NCBI RefSeq assembly: GCF_000739655.1
Contig: NZ_BATR01000100.1
Coordinates: 1 to 61,607, forward strand
DNA: 61,607 nt
Origin: Verrucomicrobium sp. BvORR106
GTDB lineage: Bacteria > Verrucomicrobiota > Verrucomicrobiia > Verrucomicrobiales > Verrucomicrobiaceae
Direction of reading: 5' to 3'
The notes under the pieces were generated by a model. That model had not been told where the DNA came from. It saw only the letters and a program-made list of their open reading frames with translations, and did no database searches. Below are positions 1-10,300 of the stretch, piece after piece. Made by a program: the position numbers and the translations under genes. Position 1 is the first letter of the stretch, and the number at the start of each line of letters is the position of its first letter.

Positions 1-3000
1 TCCACCATCACCTTCAACAAGGTTGGAGGCAATGCTCTGACCAAGCAGGGGGTGGCGCTGGACATCATTCGCAATGCCCTCACCCTATCCACTGCGCTCA
101 ATGTCAATGTGGTGGATGCTGCCGGAAGCCTGCAGCTCGACGGAGCCATCGGGGCGGGCACCCTGACCAAGACTGGCGCGGGCACGTTGCTGATCACGGG
201 GACTGCAAACAATGCGCTCAACCTGCTGAATGCACAGCAGGGGACGGTGGTGCTTGCGAAGAGCAGTTCGACGTTGGTTCGGGCTGTCACCGGGGCGTTG
301 AATGTCGGAGGGGCGACTGCGGTTGACACGGCGACGGTCCAGATTGGTGGATCCTATGCAGGACTGGGCAGTACGCACCTCCCGAACTTTCGCGATCAAA
401 TCACGGCTGCGACCATCGTGACGCTCAACGCTTTTGGGACCCTGGATCTGAACGGAAACAGTGAAAGCATCGGACAATTGCTTGGAACAGGGAAAGTGAG
501 GAACTCGAAGGTGGGCACCACCTCCGTAATTGCCGTCGGGGAGTCTGTTGTTGCAAACACGACATTCGGCGGGCTCATCGAGGACGGCGACGGAACTGTC
601 TCCATTCGGAAGACCGGGGGTGTGACGTTGACGCTCACTGGAGAGAACACCTTCACGGGTGACTTGGTTGTCTTGAGCGGCACGTTGGCACTGGGGGGGA
701 CCTCGGGATCTGTGGACACGCAACTGATCAGGATGGTGCGCGGATCCCTGCTTCTGGACAACACCACCGCCAACAACAATGACAGGATCAGCGACACGGC
801 TACGGTCTCGCTGGCCCAAGGGTTTGGCAGCAACGGTCTCGTGATGCGTCGCAACAACGTTGCTGGAGTGAATACTCATGAAGAGATCGGTGCCCTTTCA
901 GTGCAGAACGGACACAATGTTGTGAGGTTCGACCATTCGGCGGGGGGGAATGCGACCTCCATCCTGGCCAATGTTCTGACACTGGAGATGAACAACTACA
1001 CCCGTAGCGTGGGGGGCACTGTGGCATTCGCGGAAATGGCCACCGCCGAAGCCCCTACTGGGTACAGTTACTTCAGCGCCACCGCCCCGTCTTCGGCGCA
1101 AACGCTGACCAAGATCATCCTGAACAATCTGCCAAGTCAGTGGCTGGTGGGGGGCGATGGATCGACCGGATACAATCGCAAGGTGCTCATCGGTGCCTTT
1201 GGCAACGTGTCGGAAAATACGGTTCTCAACCGGTTCGGCAACCGCTTGATGACGGTGGAAACCATCGACAACGTGAACTACGTTCGCCCATTGGACAGCA
1301 CGGAGTTTCGAGAGCTTGGCAGCGGTGCGACGACAAAGGTGATCGCCTCAAGCAACCTTGCTGGTGGCACACTCACCATCAACCCGGATGACAACGTCAA
1401 GGTGACCGGTGTCAGTGGTACGGCTGTGATCCCGTTGACCATTCGAGTGGGGCCTGCAAACAACGCGCTGGCAGGGCACCTGGCTTTCAACTCTTTGTGG
1501 GTGGAAGCGCCGTCCAGCGCCACGGTCGCCGCCAGTGTCAGCATTCGGATTGCCGACTTTAACGTGGTACATCTGGGCGACTATGAAGGGGATGACCTGC
1601 ATTCAGAGGTAACGGGAGGTTCTGGAACACTGTTCTTCAACGGCGGCAGGCTCAACGCTGGCGGCTCCGGTCTCTACGGCGGTGCTCTCATTCGTGGAGG
1701 GACCTTGGACTTTGGGAGCCGGGAGGCGATCATCTACATCGATGTTACAAATTCCGCCACCTTTTACACCACGATCACTGGCACGGGGGGAGTGACGAAA
1801 ACAGGGGGCGGGCAAGCTCACTTCTATGGATGGAACAATTACAGCGGCATCACGACTCATGCCTTGAACGAACTGTGGGTCTACACGGACACTGCTCTTG
1901 GGAAGGGGGGCGTGGGCAACGAAGTGATTAACTACGCAACCTTCCTGATCATGAATGGCATCAATATCGGCTCTATGACCGATGAGACTTTGCGCAAAGA
2001 CATGCTCTTTCGTGCAGGCGTTTTCTATAGCGCCGGTGGCAAGGCCAATTCCTGGAACGGTGATGTCTACTTGGACAATGCCTTGGAATCTGGAGAATAC
2101 GGTCAGGTGCTGACATTCACGGTTCGTGCGAACGCGGCCATGGTCATCAATGGAAACATTACGGGAACTGGTGCGACCAATCCGGCTCTCAATACTGGGT
2201 TGGATTCAGGGCGTGGGTTCACCATTCAGAATGATCAGACGTCGGTTACCAGTGTGCGGGGGGTAAATGGCAATCTGGTGATCAACGGCGAACTGGCAGA
2301 TATCGACGGAAGAGCGGCTCTGAATTCCAGTGAAAAGCTGCTGATAAGCATCGCGGGCTACACTGCGGCGACAGCTTCCAACAAGACCATGACCCACAAC
2401 AAGTTCAATGTGTTCTTTGAAGATGCTACAAACAGCAATGCCAGCCTGGGCATTACTTCGGGATATGTGCACTTCAACAAGGGTTTGGGAGTGGATGGCA
2501 CAACCTTCAACCGTACGATTATCCGCCAAAATGACGGCACAACTGAGATGGACCGGGCTGGCAATATCAGCGCCATTCTGCTGGGTTCAGATGGTGCTGC
2601 CTTCCGGACGGGTGCGTTCGTTTACGGGAATACGAATGCGGCATATTCATCCAATTCGGCGCTGTTGATTGGTGGAGAGAATACCTCAGGCACCGTCCAC
2701 TTTGGAAATAGCAATGGGTCAACCACCTTCACCTTCAGCCTGAACATCAGCCCGACCAACAAGGCGAAGGCGACAACCTGGACCAACGTGGTGGCGACGA
2801 AGCTGCCAACGGCAAGCAGCGCGCAAAATACCCGGGTAATTGCAATCGACACGAGCAACATAGTCGTCGGGATGATTGTCACGGGTACTGGTGTGCCTGC
2901 CGGGACCCAGGTGCTGTCTGTGCAAGCCGGAACGATAACACTGAATCAGGCGTTGACCGGAACAGGTGTGACAACCTCCACCTCGCTCTCCTTTGCCAGC

Positions 3001-6000
3001 CCGGTTAGCACGATTCAGCTTGCCGATGTGACGAATCTACAGGTCGGCATGGGCATCAGCGGCACAGGTATCCGTGCTGGCACCGTGATCACCGCCATTG
3101 ATGCGGTCACGAGCACTGTGACACTGAGTGCTCCGGTAAATGCGGCCATTACCACGGCTGCGTTGAATTTCACTGTGGCGGCGCCTGTGACCGTCGCGGG
3201 GACAACCAGAACTCAAAACTTTGGAGAAGCTCGCTTGTATCAGATGGCAGGCGGGACCGCAGAGTTCAACACATCCTTCACAGATGGGGCCGGTTACAGG
3301 GTGGATCAGGCTACTGGCGCCTTGTCGAAAGTGGGACGGGGTACGGTGGTGCTCAACGGCGGTACCAGCAGTTCCGACATCAATGGTGGCATCAATGTCT
3401 TCGGCGGGACTCTGGTGCTGAACTACAGCGGCAAGGCGGAGGGGTTCTCTCACATCAGCGGTCTGACAACCAACCAGAACAATCCCTATCAGCTCACCAT
3501 GGCGGGAGGGGAGTTGCGACTGACGAATGAAGGCTCGCTTGGGGACACGAACACGGAGTACATGCGAGGTGTCCTTACCTTCCGTGCCGGAAACTCATCT
3601 ATCACTTTGAACCCTGGCGACGAGAAGACCTTGAACCTGCATCTGGGGCTGGTGAACCCCGTCACGCAGATAATTGACAACAGGCTGAATCCCGGCTGGT
3701 ACTGGCGGGCGCCGGACCGCTTCGCCGGGGCTACCGTCAACTTCTTCTCAAACACGCGGGTCAAGGGCGCAGCCAACTTCTATTATTCCCAGAATGCTCC
3801 GGAAGGCGCGGGTCTCGCTGGGCTGGGGCTCGGAACTGGAACCATCATCCCTTACAGCACTTACAAGTATTTGGATGAAAATGGAACTGCGTACGTGGAC
3901 TTTGCTGCATTCCTCCTGGAGATGAACGGGAACACTCGCATCGTCGATGCGGCGGGCTATGTGGCCAATTCCCCCAGCGTCTATTCCGTGAACTCTGGAG
4001 CCGGAGCACCAGATGTCAGCACCTGGACCACACTGGTCCAGGACACGAACGTCAACGGATACTTCACCGACGACGATTTCAGCGGGACCAATGGGTTTGC
4101 CGGTGCAGTGACGGGCAACAAGTACAGCACTGGCGATGCGTCCTACCTGGACATCGTGGGCGTGCGCGCCATTCGATTCGCCGCCAGCGCTGCAGGCGGC
4201 AGCATTATCACCATCGGGTCCGGTGCAGGGAGCGCGGATCGCCTGGTGTTGGGAACACAAGGCCTGAATGGCTGGGATGGCGCGGGGTGGACGACCGGGG
4301 ACGGCGGGGCCATTCTGGTTTCGAACTCTGTCGGTGCGGCGTCGGCGGGAATCAGCGGGGGCTATCTGACATCCGCGCTCCCCAGTACCTACTTCACTGC
4401 TGCCGTCGCTCCCGGCAGCATGACGGCGCTGCCAGGGCCGACTGCTCGTGACTTGATCATCCATAACTACAACACGGGAAGCGTGTTCACTATTGACTCG
4501 ACCATTGTGGACTTCACTGAGAACCATGACTACGGTCCAAACCAGGCCGTCACTGCGCTAACGGGCGTGACCAAGCTGAATCTCGTCGTGGCGGGGCCGG
4601 GTACCACCCTCTTGAAAAAGGCGACCAACTACTACACTGGCACCACCTACGTCAGCGGCGGGGCCATGGCCGAAAACAATCAGTGGGAGGTGGGAACGCT
4701 CTGGGTGGGATCGGTGGAGTCACTAGGCTCAGGGGGCGTGCACCTTAATGGAGGTCGCTTGCGGTTTGCGCATACGTCAACGCCGCAAACTCAGAGCTTG
4801 GGAAGTCTCAACTTTGGTAGATCTGTAACTTTGGGGGGGAACGGTGGCTACATTGACGTGACGCATGCGAGCACGATCTTGACGATTGGTGGAGCAGTGC
4901 GCTCGGAAGACAACATCCTTTCCGGAAATATTGCCTCCACTCAGATGTCGGCTAATCCTGGAGTGGGAGACCTCATTAAAGAGGGAGCGGGCAGACTGAT
5001 ACTGACCAATCATGAGGCGATTCCAACGACCTTCAGTTCCACGCCCAATTCCCAGCAGATCTGGAACGCCTACTACGGGCTGACCATTGTAAAAGCAGGA
5101 ACTCTTCAAGTGAATATCGCGGCAACAGCGGACTCTGGGATCTTGGGAAGCAACGACTCCACGATCGATGGAACAGTGGTCGAGGAGGGCGCCCGGCTTG
5201 ATGTGCAGATGACGTCTGCCGCAGCGGGCACTAAAGAGTGGATCACCCTCGATGGTGCGACTCTGGGAACCACGGCAGCCCACACGGACGGATACATTGA
5301 CGGTGTGATGACGATTGCTTCCAAAGGGGCAACGTTCGACATCACAGGCAGTGGCACTTTGCGCCTGAACGGAGCTGGCACGGCTGACGGCTTCTTGGCA
5401 GGTACGGGCAATGTGGTGAAGACTGGCACAGGGACGCTCTTTCTGTACCAGAACAATGTGACCTACACGGGCAACTGGGACATCCTGCAAGGGAGGGTCA
5501 ATGGTTTTGGTCAGGGCATGACCCTGGGGGCAGGGGGCACGATCACGCTAGGCAGCATTACTGCCACAAGTGGTGAAGCTTCGTTGTTCCTTTCTGCCAA
5601 CCAAGTGTTCACCTCGCAATACCGGATCAATCAGGACATCATTGTGAGGGCCAACGCGGGGACCCAGGTGAGAAACATCGGAGCCGGACTCTCCCCAGCC
5701 ACAGCGAATGGACGGAATCAAGATTCCTTCTTCTTCGAGGGAGATATCACCCTCAATGGTGATGCTCATCTGGTCTTTGTCGAGAGCAGTGCCGCCACTT
5801 CGCTTGCTCCGATCACCGGTGAACTCCAGTATTCCCACGTCACGGGCGCCTACCGGAACCTGGTCTTCAACGGCCACTTCAGTGGATCGGGAAATCTCTA
5901 CACGGATGTCACTCTTACTGGCGTAGCAACCAACGGTGCCAAGGTCACCTTCCTCATCAATGGCGACAACTCCAGTGCCAATGGCCAGACCGCATGGACC

Positions 6001-7167
6001 GGGACGCTGACAACTGGCAATGCAAGCCTGAACAACCTGCAGGAGCACTTCATCCGCATGGGGAACAATCTGGCGCTGACTGGCGCCAACAAGGTGGAAC
6101 TGGGCTACAATAGCGCTCTCCAATTGGGTGGCAAGACGGTGTCCATTGGGGATCTCAAGGCTAGGGTGGCCGGCAATGCCGCCACCAACAAGATCTATGT
6201 GGAGAACGCCTCCAACAACGAAGGCACTTTGAGGGTGGTACAGGCCACCAACACCGACTGGGACATCCTCTTTCAGGACGGTGTGACACCGGAGTGGTAC
6301 AGCTCTGCGTCCGCGGCTGTTTACTCGAACCGGCTCAATCTGGTGAAGGCAGGTGCCGGGACTGCGGTGCTGACGCAGCTGAACATCTATACCGGTACGA
6401 CGGTGGTGGAGACGGGCAATCTGCAGGTGGGCAAGGGAGGCACGGGCACCCGGGCTTCAGCTGATGGCGTGGGGCGTTCAGGAACGGGTGCCCTGTCCGT
6501 GAACAACGGCGGGGTGCTCTCCGGCACCGGGGTGGTGCAGGCTCGCACCGGGGTGGTTCACAGTATCAACAGCGGCGGCAAACTCGCTCCGGGCGATGCC
6601 GCTGGCGCGGCCCTGGGCACCCTCTTCGTGGACGGCGGTCTGGTGCTGAATGCAGGAGGCACGCTGGAGTTCCAGATCACTTCGGCCACTCATTGGGTGA
6701 GCGGGCTGGCGGACGTCACGAATACCGGCGCCTACAGCGCGGCACTGTTGGCACTTCCGGGGGCCAGCCAGCTATCGGGAACGATCACGACTGGCATGCA
6801 CGACCACCTGGAGATCAACGGCCAGATGGATCTCTCAGGTGGCGGCCTCGGAGCGGGCACCATCTCTGTGGTGGATCTCAACTACCTGACCGGAGCGAAA
6901 GCAGGTGATGTCTTCAATCTCATCGACTGGGCCAGCGTAACCGGCACCGGGTTCAGTGCCGGCGGCACCTACCGCGTAGGTGGAGAGACCGGCAGCAACT
7001 TGCTGCTCCCGACGTTGGGCAGCGGGCTGGCATGGGATACCTCCCTTTTCACCAACCACGGCATCTTGATCGTCACCACCGTGCCGGAGCCGGGGCGGAT
7101 GGTGTTGTTGCTGGCAGCGATGGTGGGCTGGGCACTGCGCCGCCGACGGGCGGGGGCGACTGCATGA
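1..7167 (+). CDS. Giant autotransporter-type beta-strand-repeat protein with PEP-CTERM signal, 5' partial
   Basis: The frame is open to the left edge, so the N-terminus and signal peptide lie outside; at least 2,388 residues are present. The sequence is rich in Gly, Thr, Asn and Ser and carries degenerate copies of the autotransporter-associated beta-strand repeat, for example KTGAGTLLITG near base 170, KTGGVTLTLTGENTFTG near 620, VKTGTGTLFLYQ near 5420 and VKAGAGTAVLTQ near 6340. Two tandem modules of the type GMxxxGTGxxAGTxV lie at about 2870-3170. The C-terminus is a PEP-CTERM signal: VPEPGR at 7081-7098, a hydrophobic helix and an arginine cluster. By family knowledge such signals send proteins to exosortase processing at the cell envelope. 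The protein is probably a large surface or matrix beta-solenoid; its function is unknown. A similar gene follows after 190 bp. Confidence 0.9.
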   Translation, partial: STITFNKVGGNALTKQGVALDIIRNALTLSTALNVNVVDAAGSLQLDGAIGAGTLTKTGAGTLLITGTANNALNLLNAQQGTVVLAKSSSTLVRAVTGALNVGGATAVDTATVQIGGSYAGLGSTHLPNFRDQITAATIVTLNAFGTLDLNGNSESIGQLLGTGKVRNSKVGTTSVIAVGESVVANTTFGGLIEDGDGTVSIRKTGGVTLTLTGENTFTGDLVVLSGTLALGGTSGSVDTQLIRMVRGSLLLDNTTANNNDRISDTATVSLAQGFGSNGLVMRRNNVAGVNTHEEIGALSVQNGHNVVRFDHSAGGNATSILANVLTLEMNNYTRSVGGTVAFAEMATAEAPTGYSYFSATAPSSAQTLTKIILNNLPSQWLVGGDGSTGYNRKVLIGAFGNVSENTVLNRFGNRLMTVETIDNVNYVRPLDSTEFRELGSGATTKVIASSNLAGGTLTINPDDNVKVTGVSGTAVIPLTIRVGPANNALAGHLAFNSLWVEAPSSATVAASVSIRIADFNVVHLGDYEGDDLHSEVTGGSGTLFFNGGRLNAGGSGLYGGALIRGGTLDFGSREAIIYIDVTNSATFYTTITGTGGVTKTGGGQAHFYGWNNYSGITTHALNELWVYTDTALGKGGVGNEVINYATFLIMNGINIGSMTDETLRKDMLFRAGVFYSAGGKANSWNGDVYLDNALESGEYGQVLTFTVRANAAMVINGNITGTGATNPALNTGLDSGRGFTIQNDQTSVTSVRGVNGNLVINGELADIDGRAALNSSEKLLISIAGYTAATASNKTMTHNKFNVFFEDATNSNASLGITSGYVHFNKGLGVDGTTFNRTIIRQNDGTTEMDRAGNISAILLGSDGAAFRTGAFVYGNTNAAYSSNSALLIGGENTSGTVHFGNSNGSTTFTFSLNISPTNKAKATTWTNVVATKLPTASSAQNTRVIAIDTSNIVVGMIVTGTGVPAGTQVLSVQAGTITLNQALTGTGVTTSTSLSFASPVSTIQLADVTNLQVGMGISGTGIRAGTVITAIDAVTSTVTLSAPVNAAITTAALNFTVAAPVTVAGTTRTQNFGEARLYQMAGGTAEFNTSFTDGAGYRVDQATGALSKVGRGTVVLNGGTSSSDINGGINVFGGTLVLNYSGKAEGFSHISGLTTNQNNPYQLTMAGGELRLTNEGSLGDTNTEYMRGVLTFRAGNSSITLNPGDEKTLNLHLGLVNPVTQIIDNRLNPGWYWRAPDRFAGATVNFFSNTRVKGAANFYYSQNAPEGAGLAGLGLGTGTIIPYSTYKYLDENGTAYVDFAAFLLEMNGNTRIVDAAGYVANSPSVYSVNSGAGAPDVSTWTTLVQDTNVNGYFTDDDFSGTNGFAGAVTGNKYSTGDASYLDIVGVRAIRFAASAAGGSIITIGSGAGSADRLVLGTQGLNGWDGAGWTTGDGGAILVSNSVGAASAGISGGYLTSALPSTYFTAAVAPGSMTALPGPTARDLIIHNYNTGSVFTIDSTIVDFTENHDYGPNQAVTALTGVTKLNLVVAGPGTTLLKKATNYYTGTTYVSGGAMAENNQWEVGTLWVGSVESLGSGGVHLNGGRLRFAHTSTPQTQSLGSLNFGRSVTLGGNGGYIDVTHASTILTIGGAVRSEDNILSGNIASTQMSANPGVGDLIKEGAGRLILTNHEAIPTTFSSTPNSQQIWNAYYGLTIVKAGTLQVNIAATADSGILGSNDSTIDGTVVEEGARLDVQMTSAAAGTKEWITLDGATLGTTAAHTDGYIDGVMTIASKGATFDITGSGTLRLNGAGTADGFLAGTGNVVKTGTGTLFLYQNNVTYTGNWDILQGRVNGFGQGMTLGAGGTITLGSITATSGEASLFLSANQVFTSQYRINQDIIVRANAGTQVRNIGAGLSPATANGRNQDSFFFEGDITLNGDAHLVFVESSAATSLAPITGELQYSHVTGAYRNLVFNGHFSGSGNLYTDVTLTGVATNGAKVTFLINGDNSSANGQTAWTGTLTTGNASLNNLQEHFIRMGNNLALTGANKVELGYNSALQLGGKTVSIGDLKARVAGNAATNKIYVENASNNEGTLRVVQATNTDWDILFQDGVTPEWYSSASAAVYSNRLNLVKAGAGTAVLTQLNIYTGTTVVETGNLQVGKGGTGTRASADGVGRSGTGALSVNNGGVLSGTGVVQARTGVVHSINSGGKLAPGDAAGAALGTLFVDGGLVLNAGGTLEFQITSATHWVSGLADVTNTGAYSAALLALPGASQLSGTITTGMHDHLEINGQMDLSGGGLGAGTISVVDLNYLTGAKAGDVFNLIDWASVTGTGFSAGGTYRVGGETGSNLLLPTLGSGLAWDTSLFTNHGILIVTTVPEPGRMVLLLAAMVGWALRRRRAGATA

Positions 7168-7357
7168 AGGGCCGTAGAGAGTTGCTGCCGTAAACAAAAC
7201 AAAATGTACAGGTCATGCTCTCCGTTCCGCAGAAGCGGCGTCTAAAGGTGATCTTTGGTGGGGTATCAGGGGTGTGCTTAGTGTTGAAGCGGTTTGTGTC
7301 GACGTGAAGCGTTATTTCCGCAGAAAAAGAATGAGCGGAGTTGCATAGGGGCTAAAA

Positions 7358-10300
7358 ATGTTCACAAAGCAAAGAACCAGTCGGTGCAACCCGTACCTGA
7401 TCGTTGACTTGTTTGGTGCCCACGGCACCAAAAAATCCCCCCCAGCCCCCATGATCGCCGCACTGAGCCGTTTGTGCTCCCTCGTCGTCCCTAGAACCAG
7501 ATCGTCGGTTCAGGCTCTTGCTTCGGCACGTTCCGGCCTCAGATGGGTAGGATTAGGGTGTCTGGCCGTTGCGGGATCTTCTTCAGCTGCCACCTGGGAT
7601 GATGAGGCGGGCGACAACCTCTGGACGAGCCTTGCCAACTGGTCTGACAATGCGACGCAGGCAGCGCAAGCCGTTGTCTTCGACACAGCAGGGAACGCCG
7701 GCACGGCGGGGACGGTGACCAGCATCATGGATGCTTCGGGTACGTTTACCATTTCCTCGCTCCGGTTTCAGCAGAATGGGGCGGCTCTCTTTCACACCCT
7801 TCAGATCAATGCGGGCAACACTTTGGTGGTCAACGGGACCAACAGTTTGAAGGTGGGAGTTGGTAGTTACAATGCCAGTAACATCGGAACGAATGACAAT
7901 ACGCGTACCCACGTGACCATCGCTGGCGGGGGCGCGCTTCAGGTCAATAATACTGGCGGGAACTTCGAAGTGGGCATGCCCACGGCTGCGGATGCGGCCC
8001 TCAATCAGACGACGCTGGACATGACCGGTCTGACTTCCTTCACAGCCAACGTGAATGAACTGCGGGTGGCGTGGGGCAAGTTGAATCAGGCAACTCTCAA
8101 TCTCTCGAATACGGCCAATGACATCACGGCCAACACCATTCAGATTTCCAACACGGGTGGGCAAAATGCTGCAGCCGGTGTCATGGTGCTGGGGAACGGG
8201 ACCAACGTGATCCGTGCGACGACGATCAATCTCGGTATTTCCAAAGGGGATGCAACTCTCCGGTTTGCCTCCCAGACGGCGGGAAGTCCAGGCACGGTGA
8301 CGATCGGAGGGAAGACCGCGGGCACCGCGGCGAACTTCGTCCTCGCCAGTGCTTCGGATTCGACGGCGGCAAACCTGGTGGGTCTGCTGGATTTGAGAGG
8401 TCACGTGGCCACGGTGACGGCCGGGGACATTGTCATGGGGCGTCGTAGCGGCAACGGCGGCAACGGCGCCACCGGGACCATCTCATTCGACAGCGGGACC
8501 TTCACCGTGAACAACCTCAGCATGGGGATCCGCCAGCAGGACGCCGCCGGAACCGGTGGAAAAGCCAGCGGCATTCTGAACGTGAGTGGGGGCACTTTCA
8601 CCGTCAATGCTGGGGGAAGTTTCATTCTGGGGACACGTACGGGAACGACCGGAACGGCAACGGCTGAAGGGATTGTGAACCTGAGCGGTGGGACCTTGAT
8701 CTCGAACGTGGACATCAGCCATGGCGGTGGCGTCGGAGCTTCGAGCATCATCAATGTGACGGGCGGCACCCTGGACATGAAAGGGCGCAATATCGGCGAT
8801 GCAACGAACCGCATCACCACCCTGAATTTCAAAAGCGGCCGGCTGCAAAACTTCGGTGAAGTGAACGGGGGGCAGACGGGCCTCAACATCACTGCCGTGG
8901 TGGGAGATGTCTTGGTGCTGGAAGGGGTGAACACCTACACGGGTGGAACAAGCGTGGCGGCGGGAGGTAGGCTCCAAGTGGGATCTGGGAGCCTCACGGG
9001 GGTGCTGGGCGCTGGTCAGGTAACGCTTGGCTCGGGCGCGTCCTTGGCCTTCAATCGCTCCAACAGCACCACAGTGAGCAATGCGATCACCGGGGCAGAC
9101 GGAAAGTTGGAACAGATGGGGACGGGGCGCACGATTTTGACCGGCACCAATACCTATACGGGGACGACGACGGTGAAGGCAGGCGTGCTTCAGGCGAATT
9201 CCGGCTCCGCACTGGGACAGTCGAGCCGTCTGATCGTAGAGGCGGGTGGCGCATTCCATTTCGTGACCGGATCGGGTGGTACCATGAATCTGGCCCAGGG
9301 TTCGAGTCAAAACCTTGACTTGCGGGATGGCAGTTTCGTCGGGGTCGAGGTCGGTGGCACCGTCAACAGTGGCGCAGTGGGGGCTCTTACAGCGGGCAAT
9401 GTGGGCCTGAGACTGTTTGCCAATTCGTCATTGGGTTCATTGCCAGCCAGCACAACCCTTCTACAAGCTTCTGGAGGTGGATTGAACGGGGCCAACTATT
9501 CGCTCCGAGTTTACAACAACTCCAATTTCACCGCGACCCTGAACGCGAAGACGGATACGGCCATCACGGCCAACCTCACGGCGGCCACTGCTCTGACCCA
9601 GGCCTGGTGGGTGGGCGGACGCGTGACTGGAAACTCAGGTGAATGGGCGGTTTCGACCGGCGCCACAAGCAACTGGGGGGCTGATGCCACAGGTGCCGCC
9701 ACGGCTTTGGTGCCCGGTGCGGCAACGGACGTTTTCATCTCTGCAACAGGTGGGGATGCCACCAGCATGTCACTCGGTGCAGACATGTCATTGGGCAGCA
9801 TTACCGTGCAGAGCACCGGAGCGGCCAACCTCACGGATGCGCGTTATCAGCTGTCTCTGACAAAGAGCAACGCCATCACCACTAACGCTGGAGCGGGGGC
9901 CACCAACCTGGCCGTCAGGTTGAATCTAGCCAACGCCGCGCCAGTTATCACGGTGAACAGCACCACAGCACTGACGCTGTCAGGCGTGTTGACGGGTTCG
10001 GCTGGCTTCACCAAGGCGGGAACTGGCGCGCTTATCTTGAGTGGCGCAGAAGCCAATGAATACACGGGAGCCGTGGCAGTGATCGCGGGGACCGTGGAGC
10101 TGAGCAAGACAGCGGGCATGAATGCCATCACGGGCAATCTCTCCGCTGGCGATGGATCGGGCACAGACCGTGTGCTCTGGCGTGCTTCTGACCAGATTGC
10201 GGACACTTCCATTGTGACACTCAACACGGGAGGCTTGCTGTCCTTGAACGGATTCAATGAAACCATCGGTGGGTTGAACGGGGTGGGCACGGTGGAAAAT

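Noticed and set aside
3748-4527. Long antisense open frame inside the first giant gene
   Set aside because: It is a by-product of repetitive, G+C-rich coding sequence. Composition is rich in Arg, His, Pro and Cys, with no domain and no start signal. The same applies to several antisense frames in both giant genes.
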